Shown here one piece after another: positions 11,949 to 23,781 of a stretch of DNA of 64,000 nucleotides. Under the pieces are notes generated by a model. It worked only from the letters and a program-made list of their open reading frames with translations. It had not been told where the DNA came from and made no database searches. Position 1 is the stretch's first letter; each line of letters opens with the position of its first letter. This DNA comes from Ptychodera flava (lineage: Eukaryota; Hemichordata; Enteropneusta; Ptychoderidae). Made by a program: the position numbers and the translations under genes. The stretch is from the NCBI RefSeq assembly GCF_041260155.1, contig NC_091934.1, forward strand, positions 41,370,694 to 41,434,693, in the 5' to 3' direction.

Positions 11949-14900
11949 ACGACAACAAACGTTTAAATGGTAATCAGTAAACTTACCTTCCATAAGTTCA
12001 ACGACCTGATGAATCAAAACCTGGTCTATCTGAGTCAGGTACTCCAGACCTGGGGGACAGCCGAGAGGTGCCTGGGGAGCTGGCATCCACTGCGTGGGTT
12101 GCATCCCATGGGCGGCACCCATTGGCTGCCCGCTTACCTATGGAAACAAAGATGTGTGTGGCTGCCATCAATTATCTTACTTTCTTAGTTTGCTGTCTTC
12201 ATGATGAGGTTTATTCAATTATTATAGCCATCAAATTATTGTTGTCTAACTTGAAGATGTCGCAGGTAACTGCTTTCTTTGTGGCACTACTTTATTAATA
12301 TATCATCACGTTTTCAGATCGCTCACATTTGACATGATTACGATTATAATGATGATTATATGATTATATCATAGACACTAACTGCATACTACGATGTCTT
12401 CCTAAAATGTGCCTATGTAAAACTGACACCTGTAATTTACGTATGGAGATTTCATCATCATCCGCATCAACGTATTGAGTTCATCCGCTGTTTTACTTTA
12501 GCTTCATTCAAATAGACCAAGAGGATCGGACTATTCGGTCTGACATCTTCTTGCAGAGCCAACGCGTAACAGTTATTTGACCGTATCACGAAACTCAAAT
12601 AGCCCCTTGCCGACTACGCAGTGTGGCCCTCTCTCCAGCCCTGATTTTAAGCTTAGTGTAGCTAAGCTAAGTGAACTTGCATCCCAGTAATACCAAAGTT
12701 TAGCTTTGGGCTGGCTTAGCCAGACCGTTGAGGGCAAATTACTAATTAGGTAAAATACTGAAAGCCGCGCATGACAAACCACGAGCTGCGAGGGAATCAA
12801 ATTGCAAGCCATGCGTGCGGGTAGAAAAATAATATCGAGCAGACTGATTGACTTTGACGGATGAGTCATAAGCTTTGACATGACTAATTGATAACGATGA
12901 CATGATAAAATCATTCAGTTCAGATAATTGAGTTCACTGACAAGCAAATTATGTCATCGATGAATTTCTTAATCAAGAAGCGAAATAATAAGGTTTATCT
13001 TTATCTCCTCACTGAAATGAAAACATCACAAGGCACGGAGACTTTGAAGAATCGATGTCACTCTCAACTCTCTTACAGTCCACTGACTCTGGGATAGGTT
13101 TTTCTTGCATTATGAATGATTCAAAATGGATGATGGCAGACTTTACTCTCGTACAATGTAGATAAGCGAGCTCAAAGTATTTGAAAGGGAGGCTGAGTAG
13201 CGCTAGAGGGCGTTTGAATCACAGAGCGTCGGCAGAAGGTTTGCACAATATAAATGCGACAAGGTTTAGCTCACCATCACTTGGTAGTATTTGACAAATG
13301 ATTAAAACTGTAAGATAAATCTATTGAATTCTAGAAAAATACTCCGGCTGCCAAGATACAGTTCAGCTGTAATTTCCTACTTTAAGAGTTAGAAAGCGAA
13401 ACTGTGCTTACTGCCTATTTCTCCTCCCCAACCCCTAGGGGGTACACTCAATATTTGTGGATGATCCGATCCTGGGTCATCAACCTTATAAATTCGTAAC
13501 AGTGGAATGGCGTCGTGCACACAACGGCCAGAGGGCTATCAGAGGGCTTGACTATTTATTGTCAATATTTTGGACGTCAAGATTTTTCTAAAACACGAAA
13601 TTTATGTGCTTTGTAATCGATGTATGTTAAAGGTATGAGACGAAAGGTCGACCAACGTCTGTAGTAAGTTCTTTTTTCGAAAAAAGTGACCCTTTCTGGC
13701 GATGCGTGTGCGTGCCCATACACTTTTCTATCGGATCCCTCACCCCCGACTCTATCAAGTATTTCCCAAGGGTATTTCCTCTTGACATGCACTGATAATT
13801 ACTCGGTTTGTGACGTCAACAAAACCATTGTAGGCCTTTGCCATCACTTCTTCCCATTTTACTCGTGCAATTTATCTCCGGAAATTTCCATTTAAGCTTT
13901 TCAAGTGCAGATCGATTTTATTATTTAGACAACATATTATTCAAATCAAGTAATGCTGCGCTATTGTCGAAAAAACACAAAACATTGCAATTGGTCTCAT
14001 GAATAGACCTGTATGGATATCAAAATGCAATGTTCAGTAGTTACATCTGATTAGACAGAAATAAATTCTCGATTTTTATTGCCATTCAATCATGAACCTT
14101 TGTTCTACACAATTCAATTATCACAAGGAGATAATGCCACCATTCTCTGCATACATTAAACTTGACATTCAGTCCTAACTGATTGTTCTCCCCGTGATTT
14201 TCTGGTGGCGGCCAATTTGCATAACAACTTAACAACGTAATGAGATTTGCGGGGCCACCACTCTATAATTGCTCTGGTACGTGAACACTGTTTAAAATGT
14301 TCGTTATACGTGGGAGCTTATAACTTTTCATCCACAACTCTGACCGGAAGACATGATGGGTAGCCCACAGGTGCCTTGAATTGCCAGTGTGGCATATATG
14401 GTGAGAAATCCTTCTCTCTATGAATACCACACTGGCATTTCCAGGCACCTGTGGGTTAGCCTCGCTGTGATTGAAAAGAAGCCTTGGTGACGGTTCATTT
14501 ACTGGCTTATCTTTTCCTATACCCGTCTTATATCAAGCTATACTACGCATTGAAGTGACGACGTAAAATTAATATCTGATAAAGATCCTCATCTCATTTT
14601 AATCACAGTTATTTATGAGTAAAATATGATATTGTAATATTTTAATCACAGTTATTTATGAGTAAAATATGATACCATAGTAATTATTTAATAGTTAAAC
14701 ATTTCTTGATGTTCCTCATATTAGTTATTTATAAATATGATAAATATAACATAATTATATCAATGTCGTATTTGGCATAAATAAATAAACTATAGTATCA
14801 TGCAGTTTGCCTGAAGCTTTTACATAAATACAACAATTAATAAACATAACTCAATGAGAAATCTAAAAATATACGATCCCTTCTTCATTTCGTCCAAACT

Positions 14901-15066
14901 GCTTTACATTTGTTTGCCAACGGCAGGGGCGTTGTCCAAACGAAAATGCGTGAATTAAGTGCAGTTTTCTGTCTGCCACTTTGTCAGTTTTTTTTATTCT
15001 AAAATCAACCACTCTACTGTCAGGGATTGGAAACCCTGATGGTGTACTTACCGGTTGTTTATCCAT
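7244..15066 (-). CDS. PLSCR: Phospholipid scramblase, nine exons, complete
   Basis: Exons on the minus strand: 15052-15066 (ATG), 11987-12137, 11293-11370, 10798-10874, 9954-10084, 9315-9435, 8152-8254, 7501-7559 and 7244-7276 (TAA). All joins use GT..AG and keep phase, giving 768 nt and 255 aa. The protein has a short Pro/Met/Gln-rich N-terminus, the scramblase opening [18 protein letters not shown] near residues 33-50, a Cys cluster at 118-125 (CCAGCCWC, the usual palmitoylation site), KGPCCIC followed by CC, and a hydrophobic C-terminal helix at about 233-250 ending FMFFENKNN. The family consists of single-pass, palmitoylated, calcium-linked plasma-membrane proteins. Human PLSCR1 is 318 aa with a longer proline-rich N-terminus. 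The EF-hand-like loop at 218-229 has N and T where PLSCR1 has D273 and D275, so calcium response may be weak. The exact orthologue within the family is not resolved. Confidence 0.95.
7727..7821. repeat. Small foldback repeat in scramblase intron 7
   Basis: Arms at 7727-7746 and 7802-7821 are inverted copies of 20 bp with two mismatches (ATTGGCACT.TA.GCTAGCT). Looser pairing extends outward. The unit lies within the intron between exons 7 and 8. It is probably a decayed miniature foldback element. Confidence 0.55.
11044..11057 (+). repeat. Poly-G run in scramblase intron 3
   Basis: A run of G bases broken only near its ends. Such runs are prone to length error in assemblies. It lies in the intron between exons 3 and 4 and has no coding effect. 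Confidence 0.8.
11876..11960. repeat. (AAAC)n-(AAC)n compound microsatellite
   Basis: AAAC units followed by AAC and GAC units, lying just downstream (minus strand) of the exon 2 donor of the scramblase gene. The Cys and Phe-Val-Cys-Leu runs read from the minus strand continue past the true donor at 11986 and are not part of the protein. Confidence 0.95.
14359..14460. repeat. Long hairpin (about 40-bp arms, 22-base loop)
   Basis: Arms at 14359-14398 and 14421-14460 pair over about 40 bp with few mismatches (cores CCCACAGGTGCCT and its complement, then GCCAGTGTGG and its complement). The compact shape, about 100 nt with a short loop, fits either a foldback/MITE remnant or a microRNA-type precursor. 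It sits in scramblase intron 1, so it would be transcribed with that gene. Confidence 0.7.
14597..14674. repeat. 43-bp tandem duplication
   Basis: A segment beginning TTTTAATCACAGTTATTTAT at 14597 is repeated from 14640 with 35 matching bases. It is AT-rich and intronic, consistent with recent slippage or unequal exchange. Confidence 0.9.
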
Positions 15067-17500
15067 CTTGGTATCAGCCTCTTGGAGTCGTCGTTAACAC
15101 CTGAAACAGGTGAAGAAAAATCAAGACTAAATTTACCACGATTACATCACGTCCGCCGATGCGTATGGGAGATGCTGCATGTTACAGGCGATTTTTCTTG
15201 TGCCCGGCAGAGATCTCGTGAGAAGTTACATATATTGTCAAAATGTCCATGTGACATAGTCATGCTTCGAATGACAGTCGTATTGTGTAGCGAAATTAGC
15301 CGCTTTCTGCAACGAAAACACTATTCAATACTACATGCAGAAGCGCCGCCTGTGCTTTGTAACGATAAATGTCCCTGAAAGCATGACAGTTTGGCAATCT
15401 CATGCAGTGTCGTCAAGTAGGGAAAAGGCCTCTTCAACTTTTGTTTGACAAACGGCGCCGCTACTTGACATACGACCGCTCTAGATCTGACACCTAAATT
15501 GTTATATTATAACTTCCCGTTAGCCGTTTTTGTCCTCCATTCACTTACATTCAGATATAGTTTGGAAAATGTGTGTTGGTATCGACAATATGTCAGAGTA
15601 CAACTGTCACCCGTCAACAGATGAAATACCAGGCATCTTAATATTCATGACGATGTTCTGATACATAGTAGTATGATTCTTAAATTATGAAAGGGTTTTT
15701 CTCCTCCCGTATCTGGCTGATCAAAGTCGATTGTGTTTTGGTCAGATGATTATTAAGTATCAATGATGGATGGACGCCCATTAGATGACGTTACAGATAG
15801 GCAAGGGAAGAAGAAATCACCATATGTGCGTGGGGTCGGGCCTTGGTAGCTCTGCATGGCAGGGCTGTGTATTACCGTACCGGCGTTATATATATATGGT
15901 GGGAGGCCCTATAACGCCGGTACGGTAACACACAGCCTTGCCAAAACAGAGCTAGGGCGTTGGGTGACTGAATCAATGCAGATGGGCGTTTGCTTTCGCA
16001 TTAAATACACTTTTATTGGAGTACAGTAAGGATTTTTTCAAATGTATGAAAGCAAATAGCAAACAATAAGTCTAAAATGTTTGGTACAATGCGGACAAAG
16101 CGGTAAATTTACGTAACGGACAAATAGAGCATATATGTTAATGATGACAGGGAGTGGAAAGGTCAACGCCCTTTTTCTTCTGGCCATTGAGGTGACTGAC
16201 ATGACACAATTGCGAAGAGTGAGAAAACATGTGTTAACCAGGCTGCATTACTGAATGAGAAATACAATATCGTATTTTCATGGCCAATCTTTGATCCACT
16301 CTGAAAATGGACATCAACATACCTCATATTTCTAAGATTTAAAAACTGCTACCTACATTAACAACGATTGCGGAAATATTTTTGAAAAGAGCCGATATTT
16401 AGGAGCCAGAATTATTTATTTATCAAATGATGAGTATCTGCATCGAGAATGGGGGCTGTGCTATTTTACATAATTGCGTTTTACATGACCATGACTTATC
16501 TCTCGTATTTGCATGCATATTTTATCAATTTTCGTTTTGCAGTTTTACAACAGGATAACTGAGCAGCCTTTCAATAATTATGCCACAAATATCGTTCTGA
16601 AAGCAAATATAAACAACTCCAAAAATACTCGCGGAAGAGTTGTAAGTGAATTCTATGGAATTCCGAGCATTCCTGTCCCTTTTACTGAAGTCGCCACAGG
16701 CACTCTACTCAATGAGTCGTGTTTACATGGCAGCCATGATGGATTTTTTTCCCGGAGAGCAGCCACACCCACTCAAATCATTTGTAGTTCCGTGCCTGAT
16801 ATCAACAGAATTGTCGGCAACAAATTACTAGAACACGTGTCACAATCATGAAAGAATTCACGTCGACTGTTCAAATGTTAAATCAATTCGACACGTCGCT
16901 ATCATGGAAGTATTGGGCATTTTTACAATATTATACTTTGAAACCAATTTCAGTCCAGCGTTAAAGATAGACACACCGCTAGGACAATCTGATTTTATAC
17001 TTTTGTAATTATCTAATTAACTGAGTTGAAACAATGTCTAATTTTAGGTGAATTCAAATACGAATGGAAATGAAACGGTACACACAATACAGTGCAGGAA
17101 GAGCTAGTTGATGCGCTACATGTTAAAACTGTAAATGTGTTGTAGGGCGCAAGCCAAGAAACAATATTTCGAACGTTGAACCAAAATATTGCAGGAAAAA
17201 TGTTGAATTAAGTCTACTGGGGCCATAATGTAATTTAATTAATTAATTATTATGCGGTCCAACCCGGGCTAATTGTACGCGTACCCTTGCTACGAATGTA
17301 CGAGTCTTGCACTGACAACTTCGCAATGAAAGGTAATATTTTGAGCTCTGCCTTGGCAAATTTTGATGGCGGACAATGCATTAAGAAGCTTACAGTTTCC
17401 ACGGAAAGCTAAACGACAGGACGACGTAACAGATCAACCATTTAAACAGCTGAGGTCGAAGCACCTACGGCAAGTCAAATACAAAATTTAGGGATCTGAA
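15067..17500. other. Region upstream of the scramblase start
   Basis: It contains the scramblase 5' UTR and promoter, whose limits I cannot set, and a strong hairpin at 15847-15954. A 99-nt segment at 16543-16641 has good splice borders but an Asn-rich, AT-driven reading, so I do not call it a gene. Confidence 0.4.
15847..15954. repeat. Long hairpin (about 44-bp arms, 19-base loop)
   Basis: Arms 15847-15890 and 15910-15954 are inverted copies with a few mismatches. The inner 20 or so pairs around TTACCGTACCGGCGTTATA match perfectly. The loop is about 19 bases. The unit is a foldback element or a hairpin RNA candidate about 0.8 kb upstream of the scramblase start codon. The sequence differs from the hairpin at 14.4 kb, so these are not two copies of one element. 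Confidence 0.75.
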
Positions 17501-17782
17501 ATTACCATTAGGCCAAAGTAATTAAATTCTTTGTTTTGCGTCCCAACCCGCTTAGGTTTTTAAGGTTTTCATAAAAACACACACAGTGTATTTGAATAGG
17601 AAATTTTAGGACATGGCCGCTTAGCTTTTCTGAACTAAAATTTGTTACAATTTTTTATTTGCTGCAATCAAATTACATTGTGTTAATTTTCTTGTGTGTG
17701 TCTTTCAGCCGCTTAGACACGTACCTTTTCCCATTTAGAGTGGACGCAAAACAAAGAATTTACTTACTTTGCCTTACGTAAT
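17501..17782. mobile_element. 282-bp MITE-like inverted-repeat element
   Basis: The termini at 17501-17543 and 17742-17782 are inverted repeats of about 41 bp, with a perfect 21-bp core containing AAATTCTTTGTTTTGCGTCC. The interior is non-coding and AT-rich. No clear target-site duplication was found, so the transposase family is unknown. Confidence 0.7.
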
Positions 17783-17992
17783 AAAGCATGCTCTGTGCAC
17801 GTAAATGAACGCTTTTACCCGCAACCATCATTCTCTGGTTATGATATATTTATTTTAAGACTCCGAATGGCACAAAAAATTGTAAGGTTTTTAAATGTAC
17901 CAGAATATATATCGGACAAGCTATTTCTGTGCACTGTCTCAATATGCTCTTTGGAAATTACTGACCTCTATTAATATAACCTTTCTTTTCAG

Positions 17993-18165
17993 AAGTTGCT
18001 ATCACAGCAGCATACGTATACGGGAAACTCGAGTGTTTCGCTGCAAAAGACTTGGAACAAGCCGCCAAGGAGTGCAAACATAAAATTTACGCGATTGGAA
18101 AGCCTCATTCTATTGCACGCGAGCCTGTGGCTGGCACCAACCAAGTCGATACATCGATACCGTAA
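17993..18165 (+). CDS. Orphan candidate 3'-terminal exon
   Basis: A strong acceptor (CTTTCTTTTCAG) ends at 17992. In phase 1 the following 56 codons stay open to a TAA at 18163-18165. The reading (beginning VAITAAYVYGKLECFAAKDL, then EQAAKECKHKIYAIGK) has about 40 percent G-starting codons, well above background and typical of true coding sequence. The other two frames over the same bases are less protein-like, including a 180-codon one beginning near 17996. No upstream exon with matching phase was found, and I do not recognise the protein. Confidence 0.35.
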
Positions 18166-19619
18166 CTTTCGGCATGGGAATATTGCATTGCATGCAAATT
18201 CTACGGCTTTCTGGGCTTCTAGGCAGCTTTGTGGGTATCTGGTTATAACACGTATGACGTCAACCTTGGTCTGGTTATTGGCCCGTATGATATTGAAGTT
18301 GATACAGCCTGATATTGACCTTTGTAACTCAATAAGTAGGCTACTTGTCGCGAAACCAAACGTGAAAAGATTTTACCTCGAGCGTCGAGGGTATTTGGGA
18401 CAATTTAACCATAAATCTGTCAAATTTGACCCTGCATTAAAGATATCAAAGCGCTTGGTCACTATGGCCACGAGTATTCTGTGGGTTAGTGACCAATTCT
18501 TTCTTGAATACGTTTTATTGTGCTTTATTGTCGTATAGTTTTAGTAGAACGGTCAAGTTTCCCGATCTACTTTTCAAGAGAAAATGCTATATACTTGGGC
18601 GGGTAGATTGTTTCTTTTTTGTGTACGCTTTATAAGCTTGAAATGAACAAACAATATCGAAGACTTAATGTTTATTGTGCGTGCTATATATAATGATTTG
18701 CTTTAAGAACTTGACTTCCCGTGATTTGATGGTATTTCAGTCATATATTACATTTAGCAGGCAGAGAAATGCGCCACGTATGTGACAAAGGGCCGTATAT
18801 TTTACCATGGCGACGACAATGTTTGTTTTCAAGGGTCAACAGAAATGACCTCAGTGTTAGGAAATAGTGAAGCGTTTGAACTGCTGAGTAACTTCGACCG
18901 TGTAGACCACAGCGGAACAATACTTTGTTTGTTTTCTCAATTCAACACAGCCGTGAAACGAATTCCTGATTGTGATTCGTCCACAGTCAGTTTGATTTCC
19001 TATGGATATAAATATATATTGGAAAATAAGGGTAAACAACAACAACAACAACAACAACGTAATTTTTACATAAAACAAAGACACACAGACGTGCATTGAA
19101 GTAACAACATATATAGGCCTATGTATGTGTGTGTTATATATATCGAAGTATACGGATATCCTCGTGGGAATTACAGTACTCGATGCGGAATGGAGAGCGT
19201 TGTAAATAATAACATAAATTACTTCAAGTAAAAAGTAATAATAGACTTTCCACTTTTTAATCACATGAATATTTCTGTAAAACCAAGTCTTGGTTTTTTA
19301 ATAATTGAATGCTTCTTTTAGCATTTTGACAACCCCAACATCTATCTAATTGTGAACAAAAATTGAAGTAGATTTGTCGAAGTTTTCGGAGGTGAACCTT
19401 GAATGAGGAATGATTTCAATACTCGTCTGATTATCACACTATCGGATTTCTTAATTGTGGTAAGTCGTCCGGTTCGTTAACTGCAAAGCATGTCACAATT
19501 TTCTCATTTTACATCTAATATCTCAGATTGCATTAAAGCCTGGAGCGCAACCTCACATAAAATATTATTTATACTTCGAGACATCATGGTCTTTGATTTT
19601 AGACTAGTGACGGTGAAAC

Positions 19620-19796
19620 ATGGACAAGAACACAATACGACAACAAACATCGCAACAACGAGAAATTGCCGATGAGGTGTTGGAAACTTTAATACAGAAA
19701 GTACTTCAATTGAGCGCAACACGATTGAAGGCAATGGTTGTCTTATTCACAGTGACGGAAGAAGGAAAAGAGACAAATGAGGTTGATTTGATTTGA
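19620..19796 (+). CDS. Small open frame of 58 codons, unassigned
   Basis: It starts at an ATG with an in-frame stop two codons upstream and runs to TGA at 19794-19796. The reading is Gln/Glu/Leu-rich with a predicted amphipathic helix (REIADEVLETLIQKVLQL). Codon bias is mildly coding-like. No splice partner, repeat link or family was recognised. It may be a small exon, a microprotein or chance. Confidence 0.18.
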   Translation: MDKNTIRQQTSQQREIADEVLETLIQKVLQLSATRLKAMVVLFTVTEEGKETNEVDLI

Positions 19797-19861
19797 GGCA
19801 AATTACATAACACTTGCCATAGATTTTGACGAAAACGGAAACTTTGCAGCATGTGCGTGTG

Positions 19862-19863
19862 AA

Positions 19864-19940
<77 letters not shown>
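19862..19940. repeat. (TG)n(GA)n compound microsatellite
   Basis: Roughly 12 TG units followed directly by about 26 GA units. The purine-rich second part could adopt triplex-type structures, but no function is implied. Confidence 0.95.
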
Positions 19941-19943
<3 letters not shown>

Positions 19944-21857
19944 AGATTTAACTGAGTAGAGCAAGTGTTTATATACCTATTTATCGTAGATTTTTGTAAG
20001 ATTGCATTGTTTTTAACGCTTATGCTTTCTATTTTAGCTTCCTATTGGAATTGAAAATATACTTACAAACAAGAACAAAAATATTTTATGAAAATGCCAT
20101 TACAAGTTGTTATTATTGTCCCGTTAACACCATAAACGTCAGGGGTGAAAGGAAGCTTTGCTTGGCAACGAGTACTACTAGGCCTAACAACATGCGGACG
20201 ATTAAAACAGTCACCAAATGTTCAAAATCACAGTAAAGGCTGTAGGTAACGCAAACGTCAAAAATATGTAATAAGCCTGACGCTTATCGAATGGACAAAG
20301 AGTTCTGTCTAAACTGTAAAGTCTGTACGCTGACATTTAACCCTTTCACTATGTTTACAAGTATGAAAGTCCAACCTCTAAGCTTAAATGTTGAGTGGTG
20401 CGTTTTCCTATTGTACTCGACAATGCGTGCGTGTCTCTGTTTTGCAATGACTCAGGTGTCAGACAAGATAGCGGAATTTTCCGTAACGGTTCAAGGGAAA
20501 AAATGACACTATCAAACATTTTTTATACGAAAATAGCTGATATAAATAGGATCGATCGTGTCAACCATTAAATGAACAAACAAAAGCGAAAAAAAAAAAA
20601 ATCATCGAATTTGCTGACATAGACGAGTTCTCATTTGGACTGTCAATAGAACAAGCCACATTGTATAAAAATTCAACCTGATCTTTTGGGGAAATAAAAA
20701 TCAAACAAACAAACACACAAAGACAAACTTATGGAGTACCGAAAAGTTCTCGAGCAGTGTGTATTGTCATAGCTCTGTTCATCCAAATGTCATCAGGCGT
20801 ATCCAAACAAGCCGCAGAACAGTAATGCGTACATGTCTGCAACTGCTTTCTAAGGAACTGAAACTACAAGTTCAAGGTGAAAGTTTATATTTTTGCTGAA
20901 TCTCTTGGTCAAAGAAATCAAACGTTTAGGCAATCATAGAGTTATCTTCGAATCGCCTTTTTTTTCTCATGATGAAAATTCATATCACCAAACGCTGGCA
21001 TGTGCTTATTATGACGGTAACTCTTTGTAGTGGTGCCAATAGAAATAATTAATGAAGAGTTACTGGATAGTAAAAAAATAGTGTCGATTTTCACAGTAAT
21101 GAAAAAACCATAATTTACGCTGTAGCTTTACCAGTCGACAAATGTCTACTTCGGTACATAGCAAGCGAGAAAAACATGAAAAACAATAAATAAATAAATA
21201 AATAAATAAGTAAGTAAAGAAATACGATTTTGAACGTGGCGGCTTTTCCTGAAATTCTAAAACTTCGCGTATAACTGTGTAAAATCACATACTCTGACTT
21301 GAAAGTGATACAACGATCAGCCTAGCGTCGTTATCATTGAATGTTTCATGGAATGACAATACTACACTCTTGCTTTCAAAAATGAAAAAGTTCTGCTCGC
21401 TCTCTTTGAATTTGTTCTTACATAACATGGTAATGATCTTGTTGTGCGTGCTGGAACAAGCTAATGGTTGGTTTGTGATATCTCGGAAAATATACTTTCC
21501 ATGGTAATGACGATATGAAACTACCATAGACCTCAAAGAAAAGTTCTATGCCCCAACACAGATAACCTTTGACCCCAAATCACCAATGACTTCTGTACTC
21601 GGTAAAGACTGTAAACTTTCTCTTGCGTACTTGTTTCCAATTAATCACGGACGTGACCCCTAAAGTTCAATGTTGGCCGACGCAATTATCCATGAATGGG
21701 TTTGCCTGCTGTGAATACTAATGTCAAAGTTCTTATCGCACTTTCGATGCTCTCTTTCAGGACTTCCTGCACGCAGTACTTCATGGGAAACGTCAAACCA
21801 TGTTTTAATGAAACTTTTCTTTCCTATTAGGTAATGCTTGTAATTTATCACAGCATT

Positions 21858-22042
21858 CTATTTTACGGAAGCCTTTAGGCGATTCCTGTTTTTGAATTCA
21901 GCGAAAAGACTGGGGGACTTCCCTGGAATCTCTGCAGAAACTAAAAATCCTTCAACTTGTCTTAAAGCTTGTTCTCTTGGTTGCTCACTGAAACCCATTG
22001 CCCAGAAATGAACAATGGGCATAAAAACAATCAATTGTGTCT
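21858..22042 (-). CDS. Weak candidate 3'-terminal exon
   Basis: On the minus strand TTTTATTTTTCAACAG is followed by about 60 open codons to a TAG at 21858-21860. The reading includes FWAMGFSEQPREQALRQVEG. The acceptor is good and the reading is protein-like in its second half, but no upstream exon or family was identified. Confidence 0.2.
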
Positions 22043-23781
22043 GTTGAAAAATAAAATTTACTGTGGGCCTATTTGCTATCATGAACAGTACCCTATCTGA
22101 AACATGTGAGGATATCGTGGGCTGCACCGCCGTAATCGTTATCATTATCACATGACAAATATCATAATAGTTATGATCGATATGTTTGTTTGTTTTTTTT
22201 CCAAATGCAGGTGGCTGGTCTCTGTATTGATTATGCATGGCATTCCAGTGAATGATGGCCTATGCCACATGACTCGACGTACATCGATAAGCCAACTTCT
22301 TACTCGGCTATTGTGAAATCCTGCAGCATTTAAGTTCAAGGTTGTACCCGACGTTGTATTTCGGTTTCATTGCGTCGCCCATAGATAGTGGAGTGCTCGA
22401 CCGTCCCTAAACATCAACCAACGCCGTTGGTAAATCTATTCTTTGTTGGGAGGAACAAAGGTTGCCCTTTCACACTCCACTGGTCATTTAATATATGCCT
22501 GTAGGTCCAAGCATGGAGGTACTACCTCCATGGTACAAGCATGGAGTTAACACTGAAATGATATTCACATGACGTCGCCGCACCCGAAAACACGAATGCT
22601 GCACGATACGCACGTATACTCGCCCCCATGACCAACAGCAGTATAGGTCTACGGTAGCAGGCCTACTGATACGTTGATAACAAGCAGATGTAAACAAACG
22701 ACCAATATGAGTCGAAGGAACCATGGAGGTCTATCCTCTTCTGGTACCTCCACGATTAAAAAGTAGCCTGAACTTGTCCCTATTGTTCTGCGAAACATAC
22801 ACATGATACACTGACTTTGGCTAGCAGGGCAGCTGTAGGTCTATACTGGGTGACACAGAGACGTAGATCAGCTTGAATGCACAGTAACGAAATTATCAAT
22901 GCGGGTATTAACTCAAACGATTGGCTGGGTCGCGTGGGTGAAGGGACGGTGCCCGGGTGTTTCTCTCGCATCTTACCCGATTGCTGAAAAAAAACGTAGC
23001 TCCGTGTCGACTATGAACGCAAACAGAGGCACTGGTAGACTACCAGTGTGCGAAGAGACCCTGAAGAAAAATGGTTGACGATCGAGGCCGCATCTTGTCG
23101 GTCCCCTGCCCTCTCAATGCCCGCTATAGGCCTAAAGCTTGTTTGACCTGATACACTCGAGAGGGACTTGGGTAGAAGGACAAAGAGGGTGTAGCTGTCT
23201 CCCCAAGCAAGTGACCTTTTATTAATAACGCCTGATATTAGTATACTGAACAGAAGAAACTCTCAGCTTTCTGACCTAAGCAGAAACACTGAGCTTTCAG
23301 ACCTACATTATTATTACGACCTTCAGTTAAAATCATTATGTCTACTAAAAATTCAGCGAAGAGGTTCAAAGCAAAGCGCACATTGCATCTTCAATCTTTG
23401 TCATACGGCTTTGATCATCAACAGCGTCCGCGTATGGTATTTGTAGCTGCCCTTCAATCTTTGACGTAGTTTAGTTGAAGTATGTGAAAGGCTTGTCCAC
23501 TACGGACGGAATGTTTCCCCCAGGGCGTTCAACTTGACCACTTTCACTGTCTTCCTACCTCCATGTTCACATCAACCAATACACTGGCACTGATCATATA
23601 CAGAACAAGACGTAATGTGTCGATGCCGTCACTGATTTTCGCACAGACTAAACCTACAACAACGATGCGGTAGCACTGGTAGTCTATTGAATACGACTGT
23701 TATAAAGTCAAAATATGGCGAACTGTGATCGCCCATGCGATAAGCCTTCACTAGCAGCGACAGGAAGGGCAGATACCTCCC

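Larger units (their letters stand above)
12138..15051. other. Scramblase intron 1
   Basis: A 2.9-kb intron separates the five-codon first coding exon from exon 2. It holds a long hairpin at 14359-14460 and a 43-bp tandem duplication at 14597-14674. No exon-like segment of another gene was seen. Confidence 0.8.
18166..23781. other. Intergenic DNA with small open frames only
   Basis: Apart from two weak candidates (19620-19796 and 21858-22042) I see no supported gene. The stretch holds (CAA)7 at about 19039-19058, a TG/GA microsatellite near 19862-19940, an AAAT run near 21187-21218, and two perfect short palindromes, at 22513-22533 (CATGGAGGTA centre) and 23032-23050 (CACTGGTAG centre). Confidence 0.45.

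Noticed and set aside
16543-16641. Segment with good acceptor and donor, with a downstream string like the start of an esterase (EFYGIP)
   Set aside because: The reading is Asn-rich and AT-driven, its phase does not fit the next candidate exon, and the esterase likeness is limited to a few residues.
17365-17493. ATGGCGGAC-type start with 42 open codons
   Set aside because: No donor gives the phase needed to join the exon at 17993, and the frame stops before any clear splice site.
17996-18538. 180-codon plus-strand frame, the longest outside repeats and GLUT exons
   Set aside because: It starts at TTG, looks less protein-like than another frame over its first third, and crosses a second half with no coding signal.
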